Shown here: one piece after another, positions 24,183 to 30,763 of the stretch
Layout: each line of letters starts with the position of its first letter
How positions within the stretch are numbered: the first letter of the stretch is position 1
Origin: a virus
Length of the DNA stretch: 32,600 bases
Strand: one strand, 5' to 3'
IMG/VR virus record: IMGVR_UViG_3300047557_003946
Coordinates: 1 to 32,600 of that record
Position numbers and translations under genes: made by a program
The notes under the pieces: generated by a model
The model's database searches: none
What the model was told of the DNA's origin: nothing
Seen by the model: only the letters and a program-made list of their open reading frames with translations

Positions 24183-24607
24183 TGAAAGTAGGAGTTAAAA
24201 AGTTACATCCAAACGCAGTTATACCTACATATGCAAAACCAGGAGATGCTGGTTTAGACTTAACTGCAGTAGAAATTATCAATAGTGAAGGGTTTCAAAT
24301 TACTTACAAAACAGGACTAGCTTTTGAAATACCACTAGGTTACGTAGGACTTATTTTTCCAAGAAGCTCAGTTAGAAACTATGCAATCAGTTTATCAAAC
24401 TGCGTAGGAGTAGTTGACTCTGGCTACAGAGGTGAAATACAGTTTACCTTCAACAAACTTGCCGGTATTCCGTCCAAAGCCTATAAAGTTGGGGACAGAA
24501 TAGGTCAGCTAATTATCATGCCGTATCCTCAGATTGAACTGCTTGAGATGGAAACTTTGTCTGAAACAGAAAGAGGTGAAGGTGGGTTTGGATCTTCAGG
24601 AAATTGA
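24182..24607 (+). CDS. dut: dUTPase (deoxyuridine 5'-triphosphate nucleotidohydrolase)
   Basis: 141 residues with all five motifs of the homotrimeric dUTPase family: I, PGDAGLDL (20-27); II, PRSSV (60-64); III, GVVDSGYRGEI (76-86) with the catalytic Asp79 and Tyr82; IV, GDRIGQLI (104-111); V, RGEGGFGSSG (131-140). It hydrolyses dUTP to dUMP, keeping uracil out of DNA and feeding dTMP synthesis. It is coupled to the preceding gene by a TAATG overlap and sits in the nucleotide-metabolism run after the ribonucleotide reductase. Confidence 0.95.
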   Translation: MKVGVKKLHPNAVIPTYAKPGDAGLDLTAVEIINSEGFQITYKTGLAFEIPLGYVGLIFPRSSVRNYAISLSNCVGVVDSGYRGEIQFTFNKLAGIPSKAYKVGDRIGQLIIMPYPQIELLEMETLSETERGEGGFGSSGN

Positions 24608-24618
24608 GACTATTTATA
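24608..24618 (+). promoter_or_regulatory. Exact copy of phage motif GACTATTTATA upstream of the ferritin gene
   Basis: Starts one base after the dUTPase stop and ends 16 bases before the ferritin ATG. Confidence 0.6.
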
Positions 24619-24634
24619 AGAAACAATAAAGCAT

Positions 24635-25177
24635 ATGGATTTACCTAAATCAACAGTACAAAATGTAGTTGCAGAGCAGTCTTCCGTACTGCTTCCACGC
24701 ACTCTCACACCAGAAATCGTAGATATGATCAATAGTGCAATTGCAGAAGAATATACTGCACATTATTTTTATCGGGGAGCATCAAACTGGTGTCAAGGAG
24801 TTGCCTACTTTAAAGCAGCTGCTTTCTTTGCAGCAGAAGCAAATGCTGAACTAGAGCACGCTGAAAAATTACAAAAGTATCTAGTTGATTGGAATGCAAC
24901 ACCAGTACTACCATCAGTAAAATTCTCAGGTAACTTTAATAGTTTGATTGATGTAGTAAATAAAAGCTATGCAATTGAATACACATTAGGTGATAAATAT
25001 ATGGGCTGGGCATCGGAAATGTTTAGTAAGCATTTGATGACTTTTAACTTTTTGCAAGGGTTTGTTGATATTCAAAACGAGTCTATAGCTGAAATGTCTG
25101 ATAAACTTAATGCAGCTCAATTAGTTGACGTTAGCAATAAACTCGATCTTTTGCATTACGAAGAAAGGTATTTCTAA
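24635..25177 (+). CDS. Ferritin-like iron-storage protein
   Basis: 180 residues, the length of bacterial ferritins (E. coli FtnA 165). It aligns by eye along most of FtnA: INSAIAEEYTAHYFYRGASN matches helix A, and AAAFFAAEANAELEHAEKLQ matches helix B with the ExxH pair Glu72-His75. SYAIEYTLGDKY gives helix C Glu115, and FNFLQGFVDIQNES gives helix D Gln147. With Glu38/39 these are the ferroxidase-centre positions (Glu17, Glu50, His53, Glu94, Gln127 in FtnA). It should assemble a cage that oxidises and stores iron. An 18-residue N-terminal extension precedes helix A. It has its own promoter-like motif, suggesting strong or timed expression. Confidence 0.88.
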   Translation: MDLPKSTVQNVVAEQSSVLLPRTLTPEIVDMINSAIAEEYTAHYFYRGASNWCQGVAYFKAAAFFAAEANAELEHAEKLQKYLVDWNATPVLPSVKFSGNFNSLIDVVNKSYAIEYTLGDKYMGWASEMFSKHLMTFNFLQGFVDIQNESIAEMSDKLNAAQLVDVSNKLDLLHYEERYF

Positions 25178-25182
25178 ATCCT

Positions 25183-26994
25183 ATGGAACAAAAAGAAATT
25201 GATCTTGATCAGCTACTAGCAACTCAAAACAACGAGGATGTAAAGGATGTAGCGTCTTCACAGCCAATATCCAATCCTATCAATATAGACGAAATTCTAA
25301 CTGAGTGGTCTTTTCGTTGCCCAAAAGGATATCCTACTATAGTTGATGGTGTGTTTACTGAGGTGGAGGAGCTTCAAATACTTAATGAAATCTTGGAAGA
25401 AAGAGGATTTAAAAGTGTCGATCTACCTTTAGAAGCTGTAAAAATACAATCTCAGATACAGAGACCAAGCACAGGAAACGACACCTCTCTTAAAGAAGGG
25501 TTGGTATGTTTGTTTTATGACTTATATAAGAATAAAACCTTAGTACCAACCTTCGAGCAGCTCCACAAACAAGCTTTGGATAAAAAAGCAGTAGTTGACG
25601 AAAAGACCATTCGCACTTTTAAAAAGCAATTAAATGCACTCTACACCAGCAACAACTCCTTTTATGGAGCAGGAAAATCCATGCCTCAAAATTTAGATGC
25701 ATATGTTATATATACATTACAATCTAAACAAGAATTAGATACACTAACCAACGCCGCTTCCGCAGCACAAACGATACACCAGAACATATCATCTCAGGGT
25801 AGGATTATTAGAGATCAAACATTTGATAATATCAGAGCACTAGCTACTAAATTAGTAAAAGAGGAGTTTAATATAACACTGCTCCCCGATAATTGGTGTC
25901 CTGGAGATGTTTACCTTGTTGTTAATTCTGGAGCCGATAAAAAGGCCTTAGCAGCAAAAACCCTGAATATAGGAAAGGATAGTCTAAATGCACAGTTCAA
26001 ACGGAACGCAGATATTGTAGCTGTATCTCTAAAAGAAGAAAAGGCACAGGCAGGGAAAGCAACAACTTTTGCAGACACTGTTTTTACAAATACGTTTCAA
26101 GCAAGCGTATCTCCAGATCTTAAATACGGTACTTCAAACAACAAAGATTTAGCAAAACTTTCCGCAAAAATAAGTAGATTTGAAGACTACTTCACTGGAA
26201 AAAAAGGAGGAAGAAGGCCACAAAGCTTCATTAATGCTGTATCAAAGGACGGAAAAATTCACGGTTCCATTAATACTATTCTTCAAGCAGTTAATCTACC
26301 AACAAAAAAAACAACAGATATCAAGTTTGTGAAAGGAGAGGCAGCTTTTTATAGGGCAAACAAAACCTTGTTTGACGATTTACAAAAAGCAATAGCAAAG
26401 ATTAAGAAGCAAATTGGAGGAGCTGATTCACTTAAAAAGACACAGGATACTTTTGTAAAAGCAAGAAAAGAATTTTTGCAGAATGTTGCTAAGTACAAGG
26501 TAGAAGTCGCTGCCGAGGATAGTACTAAGTTTGCCAAGGCTGTAGCTAGTGAAAACGAAGAACCCGTATCCGTGCTGTCAAAAAAACAAGCTGCTTATGA
26601 GCTGGCCATGGTGATTATGAGTCGATGGGCAGACAAAAACGCAAAAATATCCCCAGCTTACAAAAAAATACAAGCCATATCAAATCCTTTTGCAGCGCTT
26701 ACAGCATTTGCAATTGCACAAGCTGGAGTGTCACCAAGTTTTTGGAAAGCTGTTGGAAGTGCTCGTAATTTAGCTGGAGGGCATGCTGATTTCTTTGACG
26801 CTAAAATGGCTGTCGACATCGACACAAAAACATCAAAGATACAGCTCATAGACTCAGTAAAGCAAGCGGGATTTTATTTAGCCTACACTACTTTGATGGG
26901 CAAAAAAAGGTACTCTACAAAGTTGGTTTTCCGATTCTCTGGATCAGAAATTCGAATTGAAGTTCAAGAATTAAAAGAGTCTAAACCAATCTAA
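25183..26994 (+). CDS. Large Lys-rich protein of unknown function, possible nuclease-like core
   Basis: 603 residues starting five bases after the ferritin stop. The N-terminus is acidic; INIDEILTEWSFRCPKGYP (33-51) resembles a short leader motif seen in several marine phage proteins. Residues 232-292 contain LLPDNWCPGDVYLV and then DIVAVSLKEEKAQAGKA: an Asp (242) followed about 40 residues later by S-L-K (282-284) is reminiscent of a PD-(D/E)xK metal site. The C-terminal half is helical and basic (KKIQAISNPFAALTAFAIAQ; then a beta end KRYSTKLVFRFSGSEIRIEV). No signal peptide or membrane segment. I do not recognise the family; nuclease identity is a hypothesis only. Confidence 0.7.
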   Translation: MEQKEIDLDQLLATQNNEDVKDVASSQPISNPINIDEILTEWSFRCPKGYPTIVDGVFTEVEELQILNEILEERGFKSVDLPLEAVKIQSQIQRPSTGNDTSLKEGLVCLFYDLYKNKTLVPTFEQLHKQALDKKAVVDEKTIRTFKKQLNALYTSNNSFYGAGKSMPQNLDAYVIYTLQSKQELDTLTNAASAAQTIHQNISSQGRIIRDQTFDNIRALATKLVKEEFNITLLPDNWCPGDVYLVVNSGADKKALAAKTLNIGKDSLNAQFKRNADIVAVSLKEEKAQAGKATTFADTVFTNTFQASVSPDLKYGTSNNKDLAKLSAKISRFEDYFTGKKGGRRPQSFINAVSKDGKIHGSINTILQAVNLPTKKTTDIKFVKGEAAFYRANKTLFDDLQKAIAKIKKQIGGADSLKKTQDTFVKARKEFLQNVAKYKVEVAAEDSTKFAKAVASENEEPVSVLSKKQAAYELAMVIMSRWADKNAKISPAYKKIQAISNPFAALTAFAIAQAGVSPSFWKAVGSARNLAGGHADFFDAKMAVDIDTKTSKIQLIDSVKQAGFYLAYTTLMGKKRYSTKLVFRFSGSEIRIEVQELKESKPI

Positions 26995-27002
26995 TTTTAA
27001 AG

Positions 27003-27037
27003 TGCATTCAAAGTAGTGCAAATGTAAGCCTTTTTTT
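27003..27037 (+). terminator. Imperfect terminator-like element ending in a T7 run
   Basis: The sequence ends GTAAGCCTTTTTTTGTA, identical over 17 bases to the 3' half of the strong terminator at 30713. The matching 5' arm (GGCTTAC there) is GTAGTGC here and pairs poorly; an alternative TGCATT/AATGTA stem with a 12-base loop is possible. It is probably a weak or decayed terminator after the 603-residue gene. Confidence 0.35.
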
Positions 27038-27038
27038 G

Positions 27039-27046
27039 TATCTTTA
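27039..27046 (+). promoter_or_regulatory. Bacteroidota-like -7 element (TATCTTTA)
   Basis: TATCTTTA matches seven of eight positions of the Bacteroidota -7 consensus TAnnTTTG and ends four bases before ATG 27051. No clear TTG is present about 20 bases upstream, so the call is tentative. Confidence 0.3.
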
Positions 27047-27050
27047 TTCT

Positions 27051-27257
27051 ATGTTTATAGGAACACAAGTTATAACCTTTGATGACAAACTATTTCAAGT
27101 AGTTAGAGTTTTTCGAGAACGTGAAAACTTTCCAATCACAGAGTGTAAAGAGTATTATCGTTGTGACACAACTTTAAAGAAGGATGGGTCACTGTATTTC
27201 TGTAGACTGATACCTGAAGTAGAAATTTTAGAAGAAAGTTACAATGGGGAAATTTAA
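27051..27257 (+). CDS. Small protein of unknown function
   Basis: 68 residues from ATG 27051; an in-frame TTG 15 bases upstream lies inside the promoter-like element and is unlikely to be the start. The protein looks like a small beta-barrel (FIGTQVITFDDKLFQVVRVF; GSLYFCRLIPEVEILEE) with two cysteines in ITECKEYYRCDT. No known motif. Its end overlaps the next gene by 14 bases, so the two are coupled. It starts a run of short accessory genes after the 603-residue protein. Confidence 0.65.
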   Translation: MFIGTQVITFDDKLFQVVRVFRERENFPITECKEYYRCDTTLKKDGSLYFCRLIPEVEILEESYNGEI

Positions 27258-27690
27258 TTGGTGGCGTAGAAGCAAAAAGAAAAAGCCGTTAGCTAAAAAT
27301 CAAATGTTTAAAGGCAAGTCTATTGTGCTCCAAAAGATAGAGCATGGTGACTATGACTATTCTGACTACTATAATCAAGCTCAACAAGAGTTAGTGTATT
27401 GTAAGCAGGATCAAACTAAAACTTCACAGAAATGGAAGGGATTTGCTGACAGCTTAAACTACGCTCTTCGAGATATTGAGAAGAAATACAGAAAGCGTTA
27501 TAACAAACTAATGGAAGATCATTTGGTTGAAGAGCAGCGACTACTCCTCAGACTGAAAGAAGACTTAGCTCAAGAGTTTAAAGTAGATGTGTGGGATGAA
27601 GCTTTAGAATTAGCAACAAATAAGAATCTGCTTGAGTTTTATGAGCTTTATAAAATATTAGCACAAGAAAAATATGATAACAAAATTTAA
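27244..27690 (+). CDS. Basic helical protein of unknown function
   Basis: 148 residues. It begins with a very basic patch (FNWWRRSKKKKPLAKNQMFK). The central and C-terminal parts are charged helices (FADSLNYALRDIEKKYRKRY; LVEEQRLLLRLKEDLAQEFK) likely to form a coiled coil. No transmembrane segment or catalytic motif. It overlaps the preceding gene by 14 bases and the following membrane-protein gene by 17, so the three are probably translated together. The basic aromatic N-terminus could contact nucleic acid or membrane; no family recognised. Confidence 0.65.
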   Translation: MGKFNWWRRSKKKKPLAKNQMFKGKSIVLQKIEHGDYDYSDYYNQAQQELVYCKQDQTKTSQKWKGFADSLNYALRDIEKKYRKRYNKLMEDHLVEEQRLLLRLKEDLAQEFKVDVWDEALELATNKNLLEFYELYKILAQEKYDNKI

Positions 27691-27883
27691 AAACTGGAAT
27701 TGGAAACGTGTAGGAGTATATCATTTCAAATGGCAAATAAGCTTTATAATACTATGGCCATGTCTTGAGTTAAGCAACAACATACTGCATTTAAGCACTT
27801 TACCAGCTCTAATACTTAGTAATTTTATTGGAGCTCTGTTGTTTTATCCAATTGATTTACTTATCTTTAATAAAAAACAATAA
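27674..27883 (+). CDS. Small integral membrane protein
   Basis: 69 residues with two hydrophobic segments: WQISFIILWPCLELSNN (about 20-36) and STLPALILSNFIGALLFYPI (about 41-60). A Trp/Lys-rich N-terminus (KFKNWNWKRVGVYHF) and a basic end (NKKQ) flank a short loop, suggesting a hairpin in the inner membrane with both ends cytoplasmic. Similar small two-helix proteins with a WKRVGVYH-type start occur in marine phages, function unknown. It could be a holin by size and topology, but no endolysin is adjacent, so I do not call it one. Confidence 0.65.
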   Translation: MITKFKNWNWKRVGVYHFKWQISFIILWPCLELSNNILHLSTLPALILSNFIGALLFYPIDLLIFNKKQ

Positions 27884-27885
27884 AA

Positions 27886-28347
27886 ATGAAGTTTCAATCG
27901 ACAAAATTATTTGACGGATACTCAACTTGTTTCCGTCAGTGGAAAGCAGAAGGAACACACTGCAAATATCTGCACGGTTATGCCATATCATTCAGAGTGT
28001 GGTTTGAGGGTGAGTTGGATGAAAGAAATTGGGTTTTTGATTTTGGTGGAATGAAAAGAGCTAAAACAGAAATCAATCACATGCAGCCAAGAGAGTTTTT
28101 TAACTGGTTGCTAGATCACACAACCATAATAGCTCAAGATGATCCATATCTAGAAACATTCAGACAAATGAACAAAGATGGTATTATTCAACTTAGAGTG
28201 CTTCCAGCAACTGGATGTGAGCAATTTGCAAAATACCTTTTTGAAGTTATTAACACCTTCTTAAAAAAAGAAACTGAAGGTAGAGTACGAGCAATCAAAG
28301 TAGAAGTATATGAACACGAAAAAAACGCAGCAAGTTATGGAGAATAA
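27886..28347 (+). CDS. QueD-like / 6-pyruvoyl-tetrahydropterin synthase-family protein with altered zinc site
   Basis: 153 residues of the T-fold family: THCKYLHGYAISFRVWF aligns with the Cys...LHGH segment of QueD, NWVFDFGGMKRAK with the DF.xLK strand, LLDHTTI with the LDH motif, and the C-terminal IKVEVYEHEKNA with the terminal Glu strand. Cys26, Asp77 and His78 are retained. Of the three zinc histidines of E. coli QueD (16, 31, 33), only the middle one (His30) is seen; the others are Phe16 and Tyr32. The pathway, if intact, makes carboxytetrahydropterin for 7-deazaguanine synthesis, and QueE is encoded two genes downstream. The loss of zinc ligands makes the exact reaction uncertain. Confidence 0.75.
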   Translation: MKFQSTKLFDGYSTCFRQWKAEGTHCKYLHGYAISFRVWFEGELDERNWVFDFGGMKRAKTEINHMQPREFFNWLLDHTTIIAQDDPYLETFRQMNKDGIIQLRVLPATGCEQFAKYLFEVINTFLKKETEGRVRAIKVEVYEHEKNAASYGE

Positions 28348-28351
28348 TGAA

Positions 28352-28558
28352 ATGAAATCCCTATATGAGTATTTGGGGAAAGCAGCAGGACCTGAACTAG
28401 GAAAAGCAGTTGCACAAGCAGCAACAAGAGCAGGAGTAAAAATCGATTCACAAGAAGTTAGTAATCCTAAGTATGTAGGAAGTATTTTAAAATATCCAAT
28501 ATCCTTCTTGAACGAATATTTTGGAGCTCACACACCTGACCTACTAAAAAAGAAATAA
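28352..28558 (+). CDS. Small protein of unknown function between queD-like and queE genes
   Basis: 68 residues from ATG 28352, which gives MKSLYEYLGKAAGPELGKAV; earlier in-frame ATGs at 28337 and 28310 overlap the queD-like gene and give less protein-like starts. The N-terminal half is an Ala/Gly-rich helix. The second half contains VSNPKYVGSILKYPISFLNE and ends DLLKKK. The MK.LYEYL start is reminiscent of short phage proteins and loosely of the T4 capsid-targeting leader, but there is no [LI]xE site close by. Two bases separate it from queE. Function unknown. Confidence 0.6.
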   Translation: MKSLYEYLGKAAGPELGKAVAQAATRAGVKIDSQEVSNPKYVGSILKYPISFLNEYFGAHTPDLLKKK

Positions 28559-28560
28559 AC

Positions 28561-29448
28561 ATGGATAGAAATAAATTATTAATTAGTTCTGATTTTTACT
28601 CAGTGCAAGGTGAAGGCAAATCCTCAGGAGTGCCTTCTTATTTTGTAAGATTAGGTACTTGCAATTTAACTTGCGGTATGAGTAGATTATTTACCAACAA
28701 GCTTTTAAAAGAAAAATCTCTTGAAGATGGAGAAATCTTCGTAGGCGATTTACAAGCTGAGGGGAAAGCAACTTGGACTTGTGATAGTACATCTCAGTGG
28801 TTATGGAGAGGTGAAGAGAAAGACTTTCAATATTTAATTGATCGTTGGAAGGAGCAGGGTATCTACGAAGATATTAAAAATGGTACTATTCATATCATTT
28901 GGACTGGTGGTGAACCTACAATTAAAGGACATCAAGAAGCTATTGTTAACTTTTTTAAGTATTGGGCTAAGTATGTTATTAAGGAAGAGATGAAGTTGAT
29001 CCCTAGAAACGATACCGAGATTGATATGGATTTGAGTTTTGTGAGAAATATCCGTACGTTTAATGAGATAGAAACCAACGGTACTGTTTTTATTGAAGAT
29101 GATCTATTCCGCTCTATTCACCAAATCAACTGCTCACCTAAACTAGCCAACTCAGGTATGACTGAGAAACAACGTATCAATCCTGATGCTATTAAACGTA
29201 TAATGGAACATTCCAATTATCAGTTCAAGTTTGTTGTTAGCATAGAAGATGACATCAAAGAGATTTTTAGAGACTTTATTGAGCCGTTTAACATTCCATT
29301 AAAGAATGTAGTGATAATGCCTGGAATGGATAGTCAAGAAGACTTCCACGAAAGAACACAATTCAGCCTAGAGATGGCAAAGAAGTACAAGCTGAGAGGT
29401 TTAACAAGGTTACACATAAGTGGATGGGATAAAACATTAAATGTATAA
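28561..29448 (+). CDS. queE: QueE-like radical SAM enzyme, 7-carboxy-7-deazaguanine synthase
   Basis: 295 residues. The N-terminus ISSDFYSVQGEGKSSGVPSY, then FVRLGTCNLTC, is diagnostic of QueE (SxQGEG..G.P..FvRl..CNL.C). Cluster cysteines are Cys34, Cys38 and most likely Cys74 (ATWTCDS), giving an unusual CX3CX35C spacing. WTGGEPTI (114-121) is the radical-SAM SAM-binding motif, and FNEIETNGT and HQINCSPKLANSG match later QueE segments. It converts carboxytetrahydropterin to 7-carboxy-7-deazaguanine, the precursor of preQ0 for tRNA queuosine or for modified phage DNA. QueC, FolE and a DNA-inserting transglycosylase are not in this window. Confidence 0.88.
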   Translation: MDRNKLLISSDFYSVQGEGKSSGVPSYFVRLGTCNLTCGMSRLFTNKLLKEKSLEDGEIFVGDLQAEGKATWTCDSTSQWLWRGEEKDFQYLIDRWKEQGIYEDIKNGTIHIIWTGGEPTIKGHQEAIVNFFKYWAKYVIKEEMKLIPRNDTEIDMDLSFVRNIRTFNEIETNGTVFIEDDLFRSIHQINCSPKLANSGMTEKQRINPDAIKRIMEHSNYQFKFVVSIEDDIKEIFRDFIEPFNIPLKNVVIMPGMDSQEDFHERTQFSLEMAKKYKLRGLTRLHISGWDKTLNV

Positions 29449-29449
29449 T

Positions 29450-29611
29450 ATGACGCAAATAGAACAAAAACAATCGGAACTAATAGATATACTAAAAGAG
29501 CAGGTAACTCAACTTAGTATTATGTCTAAAATAGAACTCGGTGATGACGTCATCTTTGCTATTAGAGATCTTCAAGATCAAATTGAGCATCTTAAAACAT
29601 TAAACGTATAG
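29450..29611 (+). CDS. 53-residue coiled-coil protein
   Basis: ATG 29450 to TAG 29609-29611, starting one base after the queE stop. The sequence is a helix with Leu/Ile heptads (TQIEQKQSELIDILKEQVTQ; then DVIFAIRDLQDQIEHLKTL), so a small coiled-coil dimer is likely. No other motif. It is supported by tight packing between queE and the next small gene rather than by homology. Confidence 0.55.
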   Translation: MTQIEQKQSELIDILKEQVTQLSIMSKIELGDDVIFAIRDLQDQIEHLKTLNV

Positions 29612-29615
29612 CAAC

Positions 29616-29777
29616 ATGCACGAACTAATTCACATAGTAGGACTTTGTCCTGACAGCTTGTTTCACACAGATTTACTTGATTTTGTTGTTGCAAATTACA
29701 ACAATATTATAGATATTAACTTTAATCAAATTAAAACATATGTTACTAAACGCAAACCAAGTCATACAGTTTCTTAA
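29616..29777 (+). CDS. 53-residue protein of unknown function overlapping the deaminase-like gene
   Basis: ATG 29616 to TAA 29775-29777, four bases after the previous stop. It reads MHELIHIVGLCPDSLFHTDL and continues with DFVVANYNNIIDINFNQIKT and a basic end. The MHE..xIVGLCPDS opening resembles short proteins I associate with marine T4-like phages. It overlaps the next gene by 38 bases in a different frame, which is long for this genome; either it is genuine with strong coupling or it is chance. Moderate support. Confidence 0.5.
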   Translation: MHELIHIVGLCPDSLFHTDLLDFVVANYNNIIDINFNQIKTYVTKRKPSHTVS

Positions 29778-30222
29778 TACAAGAGGATTGGGAGCAAAGG
29801 CTCAAGTTGGATATGATCTAACTATTAAAGAAGTAAAACGTATTAACGGTGGAATGGTCTTAGCAGATAAAACTGTTGTGGAAGATTACACACCAGTGTT
29901 ACCAACACAAACTCCAACCGGAAAAATAATCTTTAAATTAGAGCCTGATACCTATTCTATTACTTTTGAGCAAGGGATCAAACTAGACTTAAACCACTCA
30001 GCCTTTATCAGACATAGGAGCTCTGTGTTGAGAAATGGTGGAATTATCACCTCAGGTGTCTATGATCCAAATTTTGAAGTAGAGGAAATGGGTGCAATAC
30101 TTGTTGCAACCAAGCCGTTGAGTATTGAGAAAGGTGCTAGAGTGGCTCAGGTAGTGATTTTTGAAAACTATCTTTCCGAGGCTTACAACGGTCAGTTTCA
30201 AAAAAGTGGGGATATAAAGTAG
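29740..30222 (+). CDS. dCTP deaminase / dUTPase-superfamily protein
   Basis: 160 residues with the DCD/dUTPase layout: VGYDLTIKEV (23-32, the sYDl strand), FKLEPDTYSITFEQGIKLDL, the phosphate-binding AFIRHRSSVLRNG (88-100), GVYDPNFEVEEMGAILV (106-122), GARVAQVVIFE (132-142) and YNGQFQ (149-154, like the Y.G.YQ tail of dCTP deaminases). These features favour dCTP deaminase-like over a second dUTPase, with product dUTP (or dUMP if bifunctional). It would feed the dUTPase encoded at 24182. The expected catalytic Glu in the GVYDP region is plausible (Glu113, 115 or 116) but not assignable by eye. Confidence 0.75.
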   Translation: MLLNANQVIQFLNTRGLGAKAQVGYDLTIKEVKRINGGMVLADKTVVEDYTPVLPTQTPTGKIIFKLEPDTYSITFEQGIKLDLNHSAFIRHRSSVLRNGGIITSGVYDPNFEVEEMGAILVATKPLSIEKGARVAQVVIFENYLSEAYNGQFQKSGDIK

Positions 30223-30239
30223 TTTTTTTACTAACACGA

Positions 30240-30250
30240 GACTATTTATA
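30240..30250 (+). promoter_or_regulatory. Exact copy of phage motif GACTATTTATA
   Basis: Lies in the gap after the deaminase-like gene and ends 28 bases before the ATG at 30279. Confidence 0.6.
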
Positions 30251-30278
30251 GTAAATTAACCCTTTTTTTAAAAATAAA

Positions 30279-30692
30279 ATGAAAGTAACTGAATTTAGAA
30301 AACTTATTCGTGAAGAAATTCGTAAAGTCTTAAAAGAAGAAGACCAACGTAAGCTAGTAACTGTACAAATTGCCGATCAATCAGATAATTTTTACGCAGA
30401 TCCTCAAAACTACAGCTTACCATCAGCAATTCAAGCAAAAGTAGGTAAGCCGACCTTTTCTCTTGAAGCAGAATATGATCAAGATATATACGAAGATGAA
30501 ATAAACAAGTATGTAAGAAAAGTTGAAGAAGTCTTATTGGCTCTTGGGAGGACAGTAGTACCTAGCTTGGCCTCCTTCACAATGGAAGATGGTGGCATAG
30601 TCTTCGAGATTAACGGTCCTGTCTCACCTGACACAAAAGCAAAACTGCAGCAGGTTTTTAAAGGTGCTAAAGCAGTAGAGTTTAGTTTCTAA
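30279..30692 (+). CDS. Putative head-internal protein with capsid-targeting leader, paralogue of the next gene
   Basis: 137 residues. Residues 1-20 (MKVTEFRKLIREEIRKVLKE) form an amphipathic helix ending in LKE, followed by an acidic EDQ, similar to the T4 capsid-targeting leaders that end at an [LI]xE site cut by the prohead protease. Residues about 24-137 align by eye with the C-terminal 110 residues of the protein at 30764 (VTVQIADQSDNFYADPQNYS against VLVQIAPSSRYYSFEDGEYG; SPDTKAKLQQVFKGAKAVEF against TTQQKSKLKSLLKGALNIKF). No enzyme motif. It lies between a promoter-like motif and a strong terminator, so it is a single-gene unit. Confidence 0.75.
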   Translation: MKVTEFRKLIREEIRKVLKEEDQRKLVTVQIADQSDNFYADPQNYSLPSAIQAKVGKPTFSLEAEYDQDIYEDEINKYVRKVEEVLLALGRTVVPSLASFTMEDGGIVFEINGPVSPDTKAKLQQVFKGAKAVEFSF

Positions 30693-30712
30693 CAAGATTG
30701 TATTAATACTGT

Positions 30713-30741
30713 AAAAGGCTTACAAACGTAAGCCTTTTTTT
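30713..30741 (+). terminator. Strong intrinsic terminator
   Basis: Perfect stem AGGCTTAC/GTAAGCCT with a four-base loop, extended by A-T pairs to about eleven pairs, followed by a run of T. It lies 20 bases after the stop of the 137-residue gene. Confidence 0.93.
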
Positions 30742-30763
30742 GTAAAAAAGATTATAAAGCAAC

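Noticed and set aside
27036-27050. TTG-start extension of the 68-residue gene (and likewise at 31539 for the T-fold gene)
   Set aside because: The extension lies within promoter-like A/T sequence and encodes an identical-looking short shadow in both cases; the ATG starts give proteins matching their expected N-termini.
27674-27883. Holin call for the two-helix membrane protein
   Set aside because: Size and topology fit, but no endolysin is adjacent and nothing in the sequence is specific to holins.
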